A stretch of 64,000 bases of DNA from Lacticaseibacillus thailandensis DSM 22698 = JCM 13996 (GCF_001312865.1 NZ_BBER01000004.1:62001-126000); one strand, 5' to 3'. Positions 28,137 to 39,022 are shown, numbered from the stretch's first letter. Translations and numbers: made by a program. The notes: generated from the sequence alone by a model not told the origin.

Positions 28137-29529
28137 CTACTGCTGTGCACCGACCGCGCGCATCAACTGCATCATGAAGTACGTGCCCCACTGATAATCA
28201 TGCACCCGCAGACTTTCATTCGGGGCGTGGGCACCAGCGCCAAAGTAGCCGCAACCTACCGACACGATGGGGGCATGAATGGCCGCATCCATTTGCGCTT
28301 CGGGGCCACTACCGGCACTGTTCGGAATCACGCGTACGTTATCGTCACCGTACACCGTTTTGGCAACCCACTCTGCTTCCTTGAAAAATGGCGAATCAAT
28401 GTCGGACCGGAAGGCCTCTTCAGCCAAGTTAAAGTGCATTTCCACGTCCTTAAAGCCGTTACGGTCCAACTGTTGCCGAATCATGTGGTAGACGGTATGC
28501 GCGTCTTGGCCCGGCACGATGCGGCAGTCGATTTTGGCCTTGGCGTAGCGGGGAATGACGGTTTTGACGCCGTGCCCGTTATACCCGGCCTCAATGCATT
28601 AATGGTCATCGTTGGTGTAGTGACGCTGGCCATTTTAGGGTCATCCGTCGTGAATGCTGTCCGCATTCCCGTCCGTTCGCGAATGCCCGCCGCGTCAAAG
28701 TCCATCTTGGCAACTGCATCGCGCCCCGACTGGCTAATGGGTTCAATGTGGTCATAGTAACCATCGACTTTGATGTGGCCATCCGGGGTGCGAATGGAGT
28801 TCAAAGCCTCAACCATGCGCCAAGCAGCGTTGTCTACGTAGGCAGCCATGGAGGAGTGCATATCCACATCCGCCGTCTGCACACTCATGTCGAAGGCCAC
28901 GCAGCCCTTCACCCCACCAGTAATAGTAAAGTGACCCTGCTCGTTGATACTGCCACCTTCCCACACACAGGCATCACACGCCAGGTCCGCCTGGTGTGCC
29001 TGCACGTAATCATTGAAGTGGATGGAACCAATTTCTTCTTCGCCCTCAACCACAAACTTAATGTGACACGGGTAACCACCATGATCATACATGAATTGCA
29101 TCGCGGTAATACGCGACATCAGTTCGCCCTTATCATCCGCGATTCCGCGTGCCCGGATGGTACCGTCATCCTGGAAGGTTGGTGCAAACGGTTCCGTCCG
29201 CCATTCCTCAATGGGTTCCGGTGGCTGGACGTCGTAGTGGTTGTAAAACATAATGGTACGGTCACTGGCACCACCAAACTCGGCAAAGACGACGGGGTTG
29301 CCACCCTGATCGTCCCACGCTCCACACGGCGAGCACCAATTGATGCGAACTTTTGCGTCAACCAGGCCACCGTTTTGTCAATGCCCTTGCCCTGCACCGA
29401 AATGCTGGGGATCTTGACGTATGGCGCCACCTCAGGGAAATAGTCCATTGCAAATTGTTCAACAGCCGCCCGTTCTGCGGGCGTGCCTGCCTTAATATCA
29501 TTCGTTGTTGTTGTCCGTGTTTCAGTCAT
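28137..29529 (-). CDS. M20-family metallopeptidase (two frame breaks)
   Basis: Dinuclear zinc peptidase/dipeptidase of the M20 family, about 464 residues merged. Zinc ligands: H in YNHYDVQPPEP, D in IADDKGELMSR, E-E in VEGEEEIGS, and the C-terminal H in NESLRVHDYQWG. SAGSGPEAQMDAAI is also characteristic. Frames break near 29330 (GGAGCGTGG reads through with an extra G) and near 28597 (TTGAGG with an extra G gives INALEAGYNGHGVKTVIP). GGAGG precedes ATG 29529. It follows oppA by 27 bases and likely processes the imported peptides. Confidence 0.88.
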
Positions 29530-29556
29530 AAGCATATCCTCCAATAATGATTATTG

Positions 29557-31242
29557 TTACTTGTTTGCTAGGTACACGCCGCGCCAGCCAGGGTTGCCGC
29601 CGGCCGGGTTAATAATGACGTTCTTAAGTTTCGTGTTACGTAGGTATGAAGTGGACAGCTGGTAAAGCGGAATGACTCCCTGATCCTTCATCAGCGTCTG
29701 TTCAGCATTCACCATGGCATTCCACCGGGTTTTCGCGTCCGCCGTGTTGTCTGCAGTCTTCATGTCGGCATCAAATTTACTGTTGCTGTAATCACCAAAG
29801 TTATAGGAGTTACCGGTCGTGAACATATCTAGGAAAGTTGACGGATCACTATAGTCGGGACTCCATCCAGAGATGATGGCATCAAAGTTGCCGGTCTGCA
29901 GGTACTTTACCCGTGTAGTCTTAGGCACTTTGCGCACCGTCACCCGCATGCCTTTGAGGTTCTTCGTCCACGCGTTCTGAAGGTATTGAACGATGGTATC
30001 GTGCGTATCATCATCATCGGCAGTTAACGTGACGTTCAGCGACGTTGCACCAATTTCCTTCATGCCCTTGGCCCACAGTTGCTTTGCCAGCGCAATGTTG
30101 TAATTGACCCCGCTGTCAGCATCATTCTTTACGTAAGCAGCCTTGGCAAAGTCCTCACCACCCGACGGATTCTGGCCCATGCCGGTCGTTACGATGCCGA
30201 GGGCGGCCGTCGAACCATCATTTAACGTGTTGTTGACGAACGACTGGCGGTCAATTGATAGCGAGAGGGCCTTACGGATGTCAACGTTGTTAAATGCTTT
30301 CTTCAAAATAGTACTGCTAGGGCTCTTCTGGTTTAACTGCACGAAGTAATTTGAACCACTAGCGACCTTGGTGTAGCTCTTGTTGTTTTTCTCGTTTTGT
30401 ACTTGGTTGCCGATCAACGTCGTTTGGTCAATCTGCCCGGATTCAAACATGTTGAGACCCGTGGAAGATTCCTTAACGACTTGGTACGTCACTTGATTAA
30501 GGTGAACATTATTCGGATTCCAGTAGTGGTTATTCTTCGTGAGCGTCCATGAATCACCGCTGCCGTTCCACTTCTTGATGGTGTACGGCCCATCGTAGGC
30601 AACCTTAGTGGCATCCGTTCCGTACTTCTTACCGTACTTCTGCACTACTTTTTGCTCCTGAGGAAGGAAAATTGCACTCTGCACTAACTGTTCAAAGTAC
30701 GAAATAGGGTGCTCTAAAGTCACAGTGACTTGGTACTTTCCGTTAGCCTGGATGCCTAATTGATCAGGATCCTTTTTGTTGGCAATAATAGCGTCCGCAT
30801 TTTTAATACCAGAGAACAGGTACGCATTTTCAGCTGCGGTTTTAGGGTCAACACCACGCCGCCAACCGTAAACAAAATCCTGGGCGGTCACTGGGGTGCC
30901 GTCATTCCACTTAGCGTCATGCCGTAAGTTAAAGGTGTAAGTTAAACCATCCTTGCTTTTGGTCCACGACTTGGCGATTCCCGGCTCAGCTTTATTCTGC
31001 TTACCCATCGTGACCAGGCCTTCCTCAGTGTTCCCAATTATTTCACTACTGGTAGTATCCACATCGTGCACAGGATCAAGCATCTGAATTTCACTGGCAA
31101 TGCCAACACTGATGTTTTGGTTGCTGGCGGCTGCGGCTTTTTGTCCACAAGCAGACAGGGCAACCCCAGACAGGCCAACTGCTGCAATAATTCCAAATAC
31201 TTTACTCATTGTTTTCATGCGCCCATTTATCTTGTTATGCAT
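29557..31242 (-). CDS. oppA: Oligopeptide-binding lipoprotein OppA
   Basis: Extracytoplasmic peptide receptor (SBP family 5), 561 residues. The N-terminus is a lipoprotein signal with lipobox LSAC followed by GQKAAAAS; GAGGA lies seven bases before the chosen ATG 31242. SBP_5 features are visible: LDPVHDVDTTSSEIIGN, NLRHDAKWNDGTPVTAQDFVYGWRR, and the C-terminal ISGWSPDYSDPSTFLDMF. No Opp permease or ATPase genes are linked, so this receptor must use a transporter encoded elsewhere. Its flanking hydrolases suggest a dedicated substrate. Confidence 0.93.
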   Translation of the reverse strand: MHNKINGRMKTMSKVFGIIAAVGLSGVALSACGQKAAAASNQNISVGIASEIQMLDPVHDVDTTSSEIIGNTEEGLVTMGKQNKAEPGIAKSWTKSKDGLTYTFNLRHDAKWNDGTPVTAQDFVYGWRRGVDPKTAAENAYLFSGIKNADAIIANKKDPDQLGIQANGKYQVTVTLEHPISYFEQLVQSAIFLPQEQKVVQKYGKKYGTDATKVAYDGPYTIKKWNGSGDSWTLTKNNHYWNPNNVHLNQVTYQVVKESSTGLNMFESGQIDQTTLIGNQVQNEKNNKSYTKVASGSNYFVQLNQKSPSSTILKKAFNNVDIRKALSLSIDRQSFVNNTLNDGSTAALGIVTTGMGQNPSGGEDFAKAAYVKNDADSGVNYNIALAKQLWAKGMKEIGATSLNVTLTADDDDTHDTIVQYLQNAWTKNLKGMRVTVRKVPKTTRVKYLQTGNFDAIISGWSPDYSDPSTFLDMFTTGNSYNFGDYSNSKFDADMKTADNTADAKTRWNAMVNAEQTLMKDQGVIPLYQLSTSYLRNTKLKNVIINPAGGNPGWRGVYLANK

Positions 31243-31268
31243 TTTTCTTCCTCATTCCGTGATGTTGT

Positions 31269-32466
31269 CTAAAATTTACGCTCGCCGTGCTGGAAAACCT
31301 GCTTATCGCTTCACGCACCGCATCGATATCTGCTAACGGCTCGCCGACAACACGATGAAGTCGGCAAATTTGCCAACCGTTAACGTTCCATAATCTTGAT
31401 CAATCCCCAACAACCGGGCTCCGTTGATTGTGGCGTTATACAACGTTTGTTGCGGTGAAACGCCGATTTTATGCACCATCAAGTGCAACTCATCCCAATA
31501 ACCAGTACCAAAATCATTAAACGTGGTACCTGCATCCGTCCCAGTCGTCATGGGTACACCTAACGCCACTGCTTGGCGCATGTTATCAAAGAACGCATTG
31601 CTCAACGTAGTAGCCTTATCCACCATGTAATCTGGAATGTGCCCTCGTCCATCACGCACGATGGACTCCACCGCGTTGAGTGTGGGCACCAAATAGACGC
31701 CCCGTTCACTCATCACCCGCGCTTCCTCCGCATTCAAGTAAATGCCGTGTTCAATTGAATCAAATCCGGCGTCTAAAGCCATCTGAATGCCTGTAGTACC
31801 TTGTGCGTGAGCCACGGCTTTGCGGCGCCGTGCGTGGGCCTCGCTAACGGCCACCGCTAGCTCTTCCGCTGAGAACCCAACATCACGGGGATCATCACCT
31901 TTGGACATCACCCCACCGGTTACCAGCACCTTAACGACATCTGCACCATTCTTAATGATCTGCCGTACTACACGACGCATCTCGTCAGGAGAATCGACAA
32001 TGTACGAGGCGTTGCGTTCGTGATACGGACCATCGCCGTTGCCACCGGTCGATGAAATCAGGCGTCCCGACGCCACAATACCGGGGGCGGGAAAGTGATA
32101 ACGCTGCTGCGCGTCACGTAGTTTAATATCCACATCGTGACCAGTACCTAAGTTGCGTACATACGTTACGCCAGCCTGAAGCGCCTGCCGTAGATTTGCC
32201 AGCGCCATCAACGTGACCTCAGTTTCAGTTATCGGACCATCCATCGTGTGATTAGCATCGGCATCAACATGAACATGTGTATTGATCATTCCGGGCATGA
32301 TGAACTTATCTGCCACATCCACAACTTGATCAGTATTGGGAGTGGGTCCGTGGCCGGTCGCCGTGACCCGCCCGGTCGTATTATCAACAACCAACCATGA
32401 GTTGGGAATAAAACCATCATCCTGTCCGTTAAACAAATTCACGTGCACATACGCTGTTGTTGCCAT
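31269..32466 (-). CDS. Metal-dependent amidohydrolase (two frame breaks at the C-terminus)
   Basis: Amidohydrolase of the imidazolonepropionase/Xaa-Pro-dipeptidase-like group, about 399 residues. Metal motif NTHVHVDAD, later AHAQGTTGIQMALDAG, IEHGIYL and GTDAGTTFNDFGTGYW. The uninterrupted frame stops after FADFIVLSASR at 31333; two added bases (C near 31338, G near 31291) extend it through PLADIDAVREAISR to VFQHGERKF and a stop at 31269, just before the oppA SD. Substrate unknown; neighbours OppA and M20 suggest a peptide derivative. Confidence 0.82.
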
Positions 32467-32554
32467 GTTATTTAACCCTTTCTGTTTGCACCTAACTGCA
32501 TCCGTTTATGTGTGCCACACCTGCTTTTCCCGCCCGTTTTCCCCGTTTCAGTAC

Positions 32555-32601
32555 AAAAAATGACGCCCACCCCGCGCCGTACTACCACGGGTGGCCGCCA
32601 T
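32555..32601 (-). terminator. Attenuator-like terminator upstream of the amidohydrolase
   Basis: On the minus strand ATGGCGGCCACCC pairs with GGGTGGGCGTCAT (single mismatches) and T6 follows. It stands about 90 bases before the amidohydrolase ATG and inside its leader, so it must be bypassed for expression from upstream. Confidence 0.75.
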
Positions 32602-32752
32602 TTTCCGTCTGCAGACAGAAAATGGCACCAAAATTGTTATCTTGACCCACCACCGTGGGTCACACGTTCACGACTAGCATTCCTGCTAGCAAAGCTTCAT
32701 TAACGCAACAACAACGCTGCATTAGTCGTGTTCAACAACAATTTTGGTGCCA
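32555..32752 (-). ncRNA. Unrecognised structured leader RNA with mutually exclusive helices
   Basis: Three helices can be drawn on the minus strand. Helix A is a perfect 16-bp pairing of TGGCACCAAAATTGTT with AACAATTTTGGTGCCA (32737-32752 with 32623-32638), enclosing a perfect 8-bp stem CACGACTA/TAGTCGTG and a hairpin TGACCCAC-GGTG-GTGGGTCA. Helix B is the near-perfect palindrome GCCATTTTC...GAAAATGGC (32597-32626). Helix C is the terminator at 32555-32601. A and B share the GCC at 32624-32626; B and C share ATGGC. I do not recognise a T-box or any riboswitch class I know. A MITE with 16-bp inverted ends is the main alternative for helix A. Confidence 0.6.
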
Positions 32753-32771
32753 CAAAGTTAATTTTAAGCAT

Positions 32772-32810
32772 AAAAAAAATACCCCCGCCGGCAAGATGTT
32801 TTGCCGGGTA
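32772..32810 (-). terminator. Terminator after the short upstream ORF
   Basis: CCGGCAA and TTGCCGG (with outer TACC/GGTA) form a stem followed by T8 on the minus strand. It ends the short transcript that starts at the promoter near 33037-33065. Confidence 0.85.
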
Positions 32811-32883
32811 CCTACGTGCAGCCCACTACTAAAAATGGGCCCGAAACGTTCATCATTTAGCGGTAGCTACCCGCCCACATGAA

Positions 32884-32982
32884 TTACAACGCACGCAAGC
32901 ACAACAACGCGGAGGCAACCTGGTTGTTCTTTACTGTGTTCATTCGTGTCACTGCTGTGAATGTAATCTGACATTGAGTCAT
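32884..32982 (-). CDS. Possible small peptide (32 codons) in the amidohydrolase leader region
   Basis: ATG 32982 has AAGGGG eight bases upstream (an in-frame ATG at 32988 is too close). The predicted peptide starts MTQCQITFTAVTRMNTV and ends ASALLCLRAL. It lies between a consensus promoter and a T8 terminator, which favours real transcription. I recognise no family; it could be a leader peptide, a small protein, or a chance frame in a small RNA. Confidence 0.4.
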   Translation of the reverse strand: MTQCQITFTAVTRMNTVKNNQVASALLCLRAL

Positions 32983-33036
32983 GATCATTGCCCCTTTCGT
33001 TGTGGAAGATTTGCCCCTCTTAATGAGGATGCATTC

Positions 33037-33065
33037 ATCATAACGTGAGTAAAATTAGAAGTCAA
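33037..33065 (-). promoter_or_regulatory. Consensus promoter of the short upstream transcript
   Basis: On the minus strand TTGACT (33060-33065) and TATGAT (33037-33042) are separated by exactly 17 bases. It points to the small ORF at 32884-32982 and, beyond its terminator, to the structured leader. Confidence 0.75.
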
Positions 33066-33155
33066 CTACATTTTCACATTTCGGGCACATTTTTCTTATC
33101 TTTTGCCCATACAGAACGCTGATTAAGCTGTCATTCAGCATTAACCCGGCAGTAA

Positions 33156-33756
33156 TTACTCCTCCAGACCCAACGGCATATCCTGACCCAAGCCAATCTG
33201 GCGGGTGGCCGTTAACGCCCCCATTCGCGCCTGCAACAGTTTCTGCGCGCAAGCCTCGTCCATGATCCAGTCACGTAACCGTGCTTCGGGAACCATGAGC
33301 GGCATCCGGTCGTGCACAGCGCGAACATCACTATTGGGGGCGGTCGTCAGGATGATGCCACGCGGCCCATCGGGGTACTGCCGAATAAAACCCGCCAAAA
33401 AAAATCAGTCCGCCATCTGGCTGGGCAAAGCTGAACCGGGTGTGGCTCGCGTCCCATTCATAAAACGCGTCACTGGGAAACACGCACCGCTGGTTTAAAA
33501 AGGCGTCACGAAACGTTGGCTTGGACAGTACACTCTCGGCCCGGGCATTGATCAGCGGACGCCCGCCACTATATCCCGGAAAGCCCCAGCGTACCGCTGT
33601 GACTACCATGTGGGTGTTCTTCCCCGTCACGACCGCCATCTGGTCGCCAGGAGCAACCTCACCAGTCTGCACCTTAACACCGCGTTGCGCCAACAGCTCG
33701 GTCAGGTGCCGCAAGCGTTGCGCATGGGTCGTATTAAACGAATAGCGTCCGCACAT
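33156..33756 (-). CDS. SRAP-domain protein (YedK/HMCES-like, one frame break)
   Basis: Protein that forms a thiazolidine cross-link with abasic sites in single-stranded DNA. ATG 33756 (AGGAG upstream) gives MCGRYSF, so the catalytic Cys2 is present after Met removal. NARAESVLSKPTFRDAF, RCVFPSDAFYEW (conserved Glu) and HDRMPLMVP (conserved His) are visible. The frame breaks at a T8 run near 33400-33407; seven T restores GLIFLAGFIRQYP. Merged length 199. SOS-type control was not seen. Confidence 0.9.
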
Positions 33757-33786
33757 CCTCATTACTCCTTTGCTGGTCAACCAGTC

Positions 33787-34416
33787 CTAAAACGAGGTGC
33801 CCTGCCATTCCCAGCCGGCACCATGATAACTCACAACCAACTGTCCCTCATCCTGCTGATTAGCCACCTGAAACGATAGGCGTACCGTGCGGGTTTGACC
33901 CGGTGCAACATCCTGCTTGGCCGCCAACGTGGTTAATTGTGGCATGGCAGCGCCACTGTTGTACATCTGGAAGTCAGCCAAATCAACTTTGGCGGTTTCG
34001 TGACCACCGTTATGCACCGTGACGCTCACTTGCTCCACCTTGGCGCCCGCATCGCACCGACTGATTGGCGGTCCGACGACCACCGTCAACTGGTGGGCAA
34101 AGCGTAACCTTCGCCCAAACTGGGCATCCCGCCCCACGGCTAGCTGGTCATCCGCCGCGGGTGCTTGGGGTTGGGGCTGCTGCAACGGTTGGCTCGGCAT
34201 TTGGCTAGCCGTGTGCGCAGCCACCACCAGGTGCTGGACCGTCACGCCAGCGCCAACCCAACTACTAACCGTCAACAATAAACCCACCACCATTACTGCT
34301 ACCGGGGCGTTTAACGGTTGCTGCCGTAGTTGCCGGCGCGCCGTCCACAGCGCCGCGCCCACAGTAACCAACGTGCTTACAACCCCAAATCCAATCATCC
34401 ACCACAACCCAGACAT
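33787..34416 (-). CDS. Membrane-anchored protein with DUF4352-like domain
   Basis: Two N-terminal hydrophobic segments (LWWMIGFGVVSTLVTVGAAL and APVAVMVVGLLLTVSSWVGA), a Gln/Pro linker (SQPLQQPQPQAPA) and a C-terminal extracellular beta-sandwich-like region with VSVTVHNGGHETAKVDLADFQ and VAPGQTRTVRLSFQV, typical of DUF4352 immunoglobulin-like domains. 209 residues from ATG 34416, with GGAGG six bases upstream. Function unknown. It lies 30 bases upstream of the SRAP gene. Confidence 0.75.
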   Translation of the reverse strand: MSGLWWMIGFGVVSTLVTVGAALWTARRQLRQQPLNAPVAVMVVGLLLTVSSWVGAGVTVQHLVVAAHTASQMPSQPLQQPQPQAPAADDQLAVGRDAQFGRRLRFAHQLTVVVGPPISRCDAGAKVEQVSVTVHNGGHETAKVDLADFQMYNSGAAMPQLTTLAAKQDVAPGQTRTVRLSFQVANQQDEGQLVVSYHGAGWEWQGTSF

Positions 34417-34539
34417 AACCAACCTCCACGAATATTAGTTCCGTTATACAATGGCGGGTCGTGCGGGTCAACTGGCATTATCACCCCACAACAAAACAGC
34501 CACACCATTACGGATGTGACTGCCCCGGGTAACAGGTAA

Positions 34540-36082
<1,543 letters not shown>

Positions 36083-36099
36083 TCAATAATACGCTGGTG

Positions 36100-36468
36100 C
36101 TAATCGGCTACGTCCTGACCAGCAAGCTTTTTGTACAAATCAACGATCTCACCCGCTAGGTCACGAAAAGTGATGGCGTTCATCAAGTGATCCTGGGAGT
36201 GTACCGTCAGCAGCGTAACGTGTACATGCTTTCCCTGGGCCTCAGCCGTTAACATCCCGGTTTGTGAATTATGCGCTTTACCGAGAAAATCATCAGCTTC
36301 TTGCAACTTAGCGTCCGCCTGGTCAAAATCACCGTGCTTAGCCGCATCAATGGCTTCAAAAGCCGAGCTCTTGGCGTTACCACCATTAACAATCAAGCCC
36401 ATGATGGATTCTAGGTTTTGCTCTTCTTCTTTCTCTGGCGCTTCATTCTTGTCTTCAGTGTCTGCCAT
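36100..36468 (-). CDS. PTS lactose/cellobiose-family IIA protein
   Basis: Cytosolic phosphocarrier, 122 residues. The active-site histidine is in LTVHSQDHLMNAI near residue 88, with preceding LQEADDFLGKAHNSQT typical of the trimeric IIA(Lac/Cel) fold. It has an unusually long acidic N-terminus (ADTEDKNEAPEKEEEQN) before the fold. It lies between the IIB gene and the GH1 gene, forming a IIB-IIA-phospho-beta-glucosidase unit without IIC. Confidence 0.93.
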   Translation of the reverse strand: MADTEDKNEAPEKEEEQNLESIMGLIVNGGNAKSSAFEAIDAAKHGDFDQADAKLQEADDFLGKAHNSQTGMLTAEAQGKHVHVTLLTVHSQDHLMNAITFRDLAGEIVDLYKKLAGQDVAD

Positions 36469-36492
36469 GAGCACTATCCTTTCATTACGGGC

Positions 36493-36814
36493 TTACTTAC
36501 CAGCCGCATCAATGGTGGCCAGTGCGTCCTTCAATACATTTTCGCCATTCATCAGGCCGTAATCACGCATGTTAATGACCTTAACGGGAAAGTCATACTC
36601 AGCGGCTAGCTTCTTCTCCATGTACCGAACTTGCGGGCCCAACATCATCACGTCAGGCTTAACTTCATCCAACTTGTTCTTGAGGTCAGGTGAAGCCGTC
36701 GCGGCAATGTTTACCGTGATGTCATCCTTGTCCGCAGCCTTCTGCATCTTAGTCACGAGCAGGCTGGTCGACATCCCCGCGTTGCATACCAACAAAATAT
36801 TTTTTTTCAGCCAT
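36493..36814 (-). CDS. PTS cellobiose-type IIB protein (one frame break)
   Basis: Phosphotransfer subunit with the active-site cysteine in LLVCNAGMSTS. ATG 36814 with a GGAG SD gives MAEKNILLVCNAG when the A8 run at 36790-36797 is read as seven; as written the long frame starts only inside the P-loop-like motif. The rest (LDEVKPDVMMLGPQVRYMEKKL) is typical. Merged length 106. It lies 18 bases before IIA. Confidence 0.9.
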
Positions 36815-37151
36815 AATAATTTCTCCTTAAGTGTAAGGCACTATATTCCACAATCGTTACGCACCACGATTGCCGCAAGCCTTTTTGGCAACCGCTTTCA
36901 ACTCCACGCCCATAATATAATACGTGGGTACAAATTTTGCAAGTGCTTACAAATATTTTTGGCCCTAACGCCGTGATGGTGTACTCGCCAAACCGCCAGA
37001 AGCCGCTTGTGGTGCGCAATTACGGGTGGTCAAAAGCACCGATTGGTGACAACGCATAAGCGGTTAGTGCTGACAAAGGTGCTATGATAAGGGTACAAAT
37101 ATCGTTAATGTGTGGCTTAAATATATCAGCGCAGCGCGTGGGGGTAACCAT
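36815..37151. promoter_or_regulatory. Divergent PTS/GntR control region with cre site
   Basis: For the minus-strand PTS genes, TTGCAA and TATATT are 17 bases apart (about 36920-36950). GGCAACCGCTTTCA (36887-36900) matches 13 of 14 positions of the cre pattern and lies just downstream of the -10, a CcpA roadblock position. The plus-strand GntR gene is read outwards from the same region. No copy of the TTGTATATAC operator found near 39013 was seen here. Confidence 0.7.
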
Positions 37152-37859
37152 ATGTATCACGAAATTGCTGAAGACATTATCCGGTCCATTCACGAGGGCC
37201 TGTACACAGACAAACTGCCAACCGAAGCGGAGTTAATGGCAACCTACGACGTGAGTCGCAACACCATCCGGCGGGCCATTGATGTCATCTACCAACGGGG
37301 CTTATTGCGGCGAATTCAGGGTTCCGGCTACTACGTCAACAAGATGCCCCAACCCTCAAAGACGGTCATCAACCTAGTCGCGGGGGCCGGTGCCTCTTTG
37401 CATAGCCCGGACAACCACCTCACGTCGCGGATAGTCACTTTTGACAAAATCAAGGCCGATCCCGAACTAGTCCAACCGATGAAACTCCAGCCAGATAGCG
37501 AACTGTACCGGGTCGTGCGGTTGCGTTACCTCAATGGCCAGCTCTACTGCATGGAAGAGGCCTATTATTCCACCGGCGCGGTACCATACCTGCCGGTGGA
37601 GGCGGTTAACGGCTCGATTTTTGACTTCATTGCGGAAAATTACCACGTCCACATTACTGCGAGTGAGGAATACATTTTTCTTGCCACGTTGGCACATGAC
37701 CAGGCCACAGTCATGGGGCAACAGCCTGGCAAGCAGGTCCTGGCGTTGGAACAGACCAATTTCTATGGCAACAGTGTGGCCTTTAACTACTCCACCACCT
37801 ACTTCGTCTATCCGGGCCTCCGCTTCTACTCACATTCCTTCCCCGTCAGCCATTCATGA
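37152..37859 (+). CDS. GntR-family regulator with UTRA domain (first)
   Basis: HutC/YvoA-type repressor, 235 residues. N-terminal winged helix (KLPTEAELMATYDVSRNTIRRAIDVIYQRGLLRRIQGSGYYV in two steps) and C-terminal UTRA effector domain (LYRVVRLRYLNGQ, SGY-type wing). I chose ATG 37152 because MYHEIAEDI is the conserved start of the HTH; an earlier in-frame start lacks support. It is divergent from the IIB-IIA-GH1 genes and probably controls them in response to a phospho-sugar. Confidence 0.9.
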   Translation: MYHEIAEDIIRSIHEGLYTDKLPTEAELMATYDVSRNTIRRAIDVIYQRGLLRRIQGSGYYVNKMPQPSKTVINLVAGAGASLHSPDNHLTSRIVTFDKIKADPELVQPMKLQPDSELYRVVRLRYLNGQLYCMEEAYYSTGAVPYLPVEAVNGSIFDFIAENYHVHITASEEYIFLATLAHDQATVMGQQPGKQVLALEQTNFYGNSVAFNYSTTYFVYPGLRFYSHSFPVSHS

Positions 37860-38051
37860 ACTCAGGGTGTTTTGGTCACAACCCTCCCCGCGACACTTAG
37901 TCAATAGCCTCACCCCGTGGTGCCATTCCGCCCACACTGCTTTTACAATTCAATCAAACACAAAGCTGTGCATACCGCGCTGGTGGGTTTATCCCCAAAG
38001 TGTCGTCATTGACAGCTTTTTTATTGGCATGATCGCATTCAGGTAGATTCA
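37860..38051. other. Short gene-free stretch with a weak terminator
   Basis: AAGCTGT and ACAGCTT (about 37970 and 38014) could form a long-looped terminator followed by T6 for the plus-strand GntR gene. No gene was seen. Confidence 0.4.
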
Positions 38052-38090
38052 AAAAAAATACGGCCACTAACGTTAATTAGTTGGCCGTAT
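38052..38090 (-). terminator. Terminator after the second GntR gene
   Basis: ATACGGCC with further partly paired bases and GGCCGTAT form a stem that on the minus strand is followed by T7. It lies about 105 bases after the stop at 38197. Confidence 0.85.
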
Positions 38091-38196
38091 GGGTATGATC
38101 ACCAATGATTCGACGTGATTCCGCTTGCACGCATAACATATCGTTCCAAGCACCTCTCGCAGACTCATACTAATGCACCGCAACTGTAACTCACCA

Positions 38197-38931
38197 CTAG
38201 TGGGGCCGCTTGCCTAGACTCAGTTCAACGTCCGCGACGACGCTGCTGGTTTGGTACGGGAAGTGCACCTCCGAAACTTTGAAGGGCTCGCCCTCCTCCG
38301 TGTAACTCACCTGGTTAATCACCAAAACGGGGTCGTTCAACTGGCACCCCATCGCCTCCACGTCATCCTGCGTTGCCTTAATTGCGTGAATTCGCCGGTG
38401 TGAACCCGCAATATGCACGTGCGCCTCATCAGCCAGGTGTTTGTAGACTGACCCTTCCAAAATTTCACGGGTGATGGTGGTAATCTTCGTCGGCATAATC
38501 GTGTGCTCGTAAGCATACACTGCACCATCAACGTACCGCACCCGCCGGATCACGTACACCGGCTCGTCGGGACCAATAATCAGATTGTCCTGCTCGGACT
38601 GCGTGGGTAAGCGCGCATCCAGCGACAAAACTTTACTGGTAACTTTGCGGCCCGCATAAGTCAACGTTGTCCCCACTGGTCGGTCAATTGAGGACTCCAT
38701 GTCGTTAGGATCTTTGTGGTGGAAATCCTTACGCAAAAAGGTGCCGGCGCCACGCTTGGTATACACCACACCCTCAACTATCAATAGCTGAATGGCCTTG
38801 CGCACCGTCATCCGGGTGGTGTTAAATTCCTTGGCTAAGGTTTCTTGGTCGGGTAACAAATCCCCCGGCTGGTATTCCCCACCCGTAAATTTTTGGCGTA
38901 ACTTCTGCGAAATATCCTGGTACTTATACAT
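38197..38931 (-). CDS. GntR-family regulator with UTRA domain (second)
   Basis: HutC/TreR-type repressor, 244 residues from MYKYQDISQKLRQ. Winged helix: LPDQETLAKEFNTTRMTVRKAIQ, wing YTKRGAGTFLRK; UTRA domain from about residue 85 (VYVIRRVRYVDG). It is divergent from a GH1 gene, and the sequence TTGTATATAC, a typical operator half for this regulator class, occurs both upstream of that gene and upstream of the PTS IIC gene at 42893. That makes it the likely regulator of both. Confidence 0.9.
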   Translation of the reverse strand: MYKYQDISQKLRQKFTGGEYQPGDLLPDQETLAKEFNTTRMTVRKAIQLLIVEGVVYTKRGAGTFLRKDFHHKDPNDMESSIDRPVGTTLTYAGRKVTSKVLSLDARLPTQSEQDNLIIGPDEPVYVIRRVRYVDGAVYAYEHTIMPTKITTITREILEGSVYKHLADEAHVHIAGSHRRIHAIKATQDDVEAMGCQLNDPVLVINQVSYTEEGEPFKVSEVHFPYQTSSVVADVELSLGKRPH

Positions 38932-39012
38932 GGACAGTCCCTCCCAACAAACCACTTTTCCCCACCATTTTACGCTATTTTAACAATTGTTGCGATAGAC
39001 CACCTTGAATAT

Positions 39013-39022
39013 TTGTATATAC
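39013..39022 (+). promoter_or_regulatory. Candidate GntR operator TTGTATATAC upstream of GH1
   Basis: TTGTATATAC lies in an AT-rich stretch upstream of the GH1 promoter; an exact reverse copy occurs at 43158-43167 before the IIC gene. Sites of this form are known for GntR/HutC-type sugar repressors. Confidence 0.6.

Noticed and set aside
28137-29529. M20 peptidase, S9 peptidase and other split genes as true pseudogenes
   Set aside because: Each is repaired by one or two single-base changes of the same kind as in essential genes, without deletions or internal stops otherwise.
32581-32601. T-box antiterminator before the amidohydrolase
   Set aside because: The minus strand has GTGGTAGTACGGCGCGG, only loosely like the T-box core; stem I motifs (AGTA, AGAGAG, specifier loop) are absent upstream.
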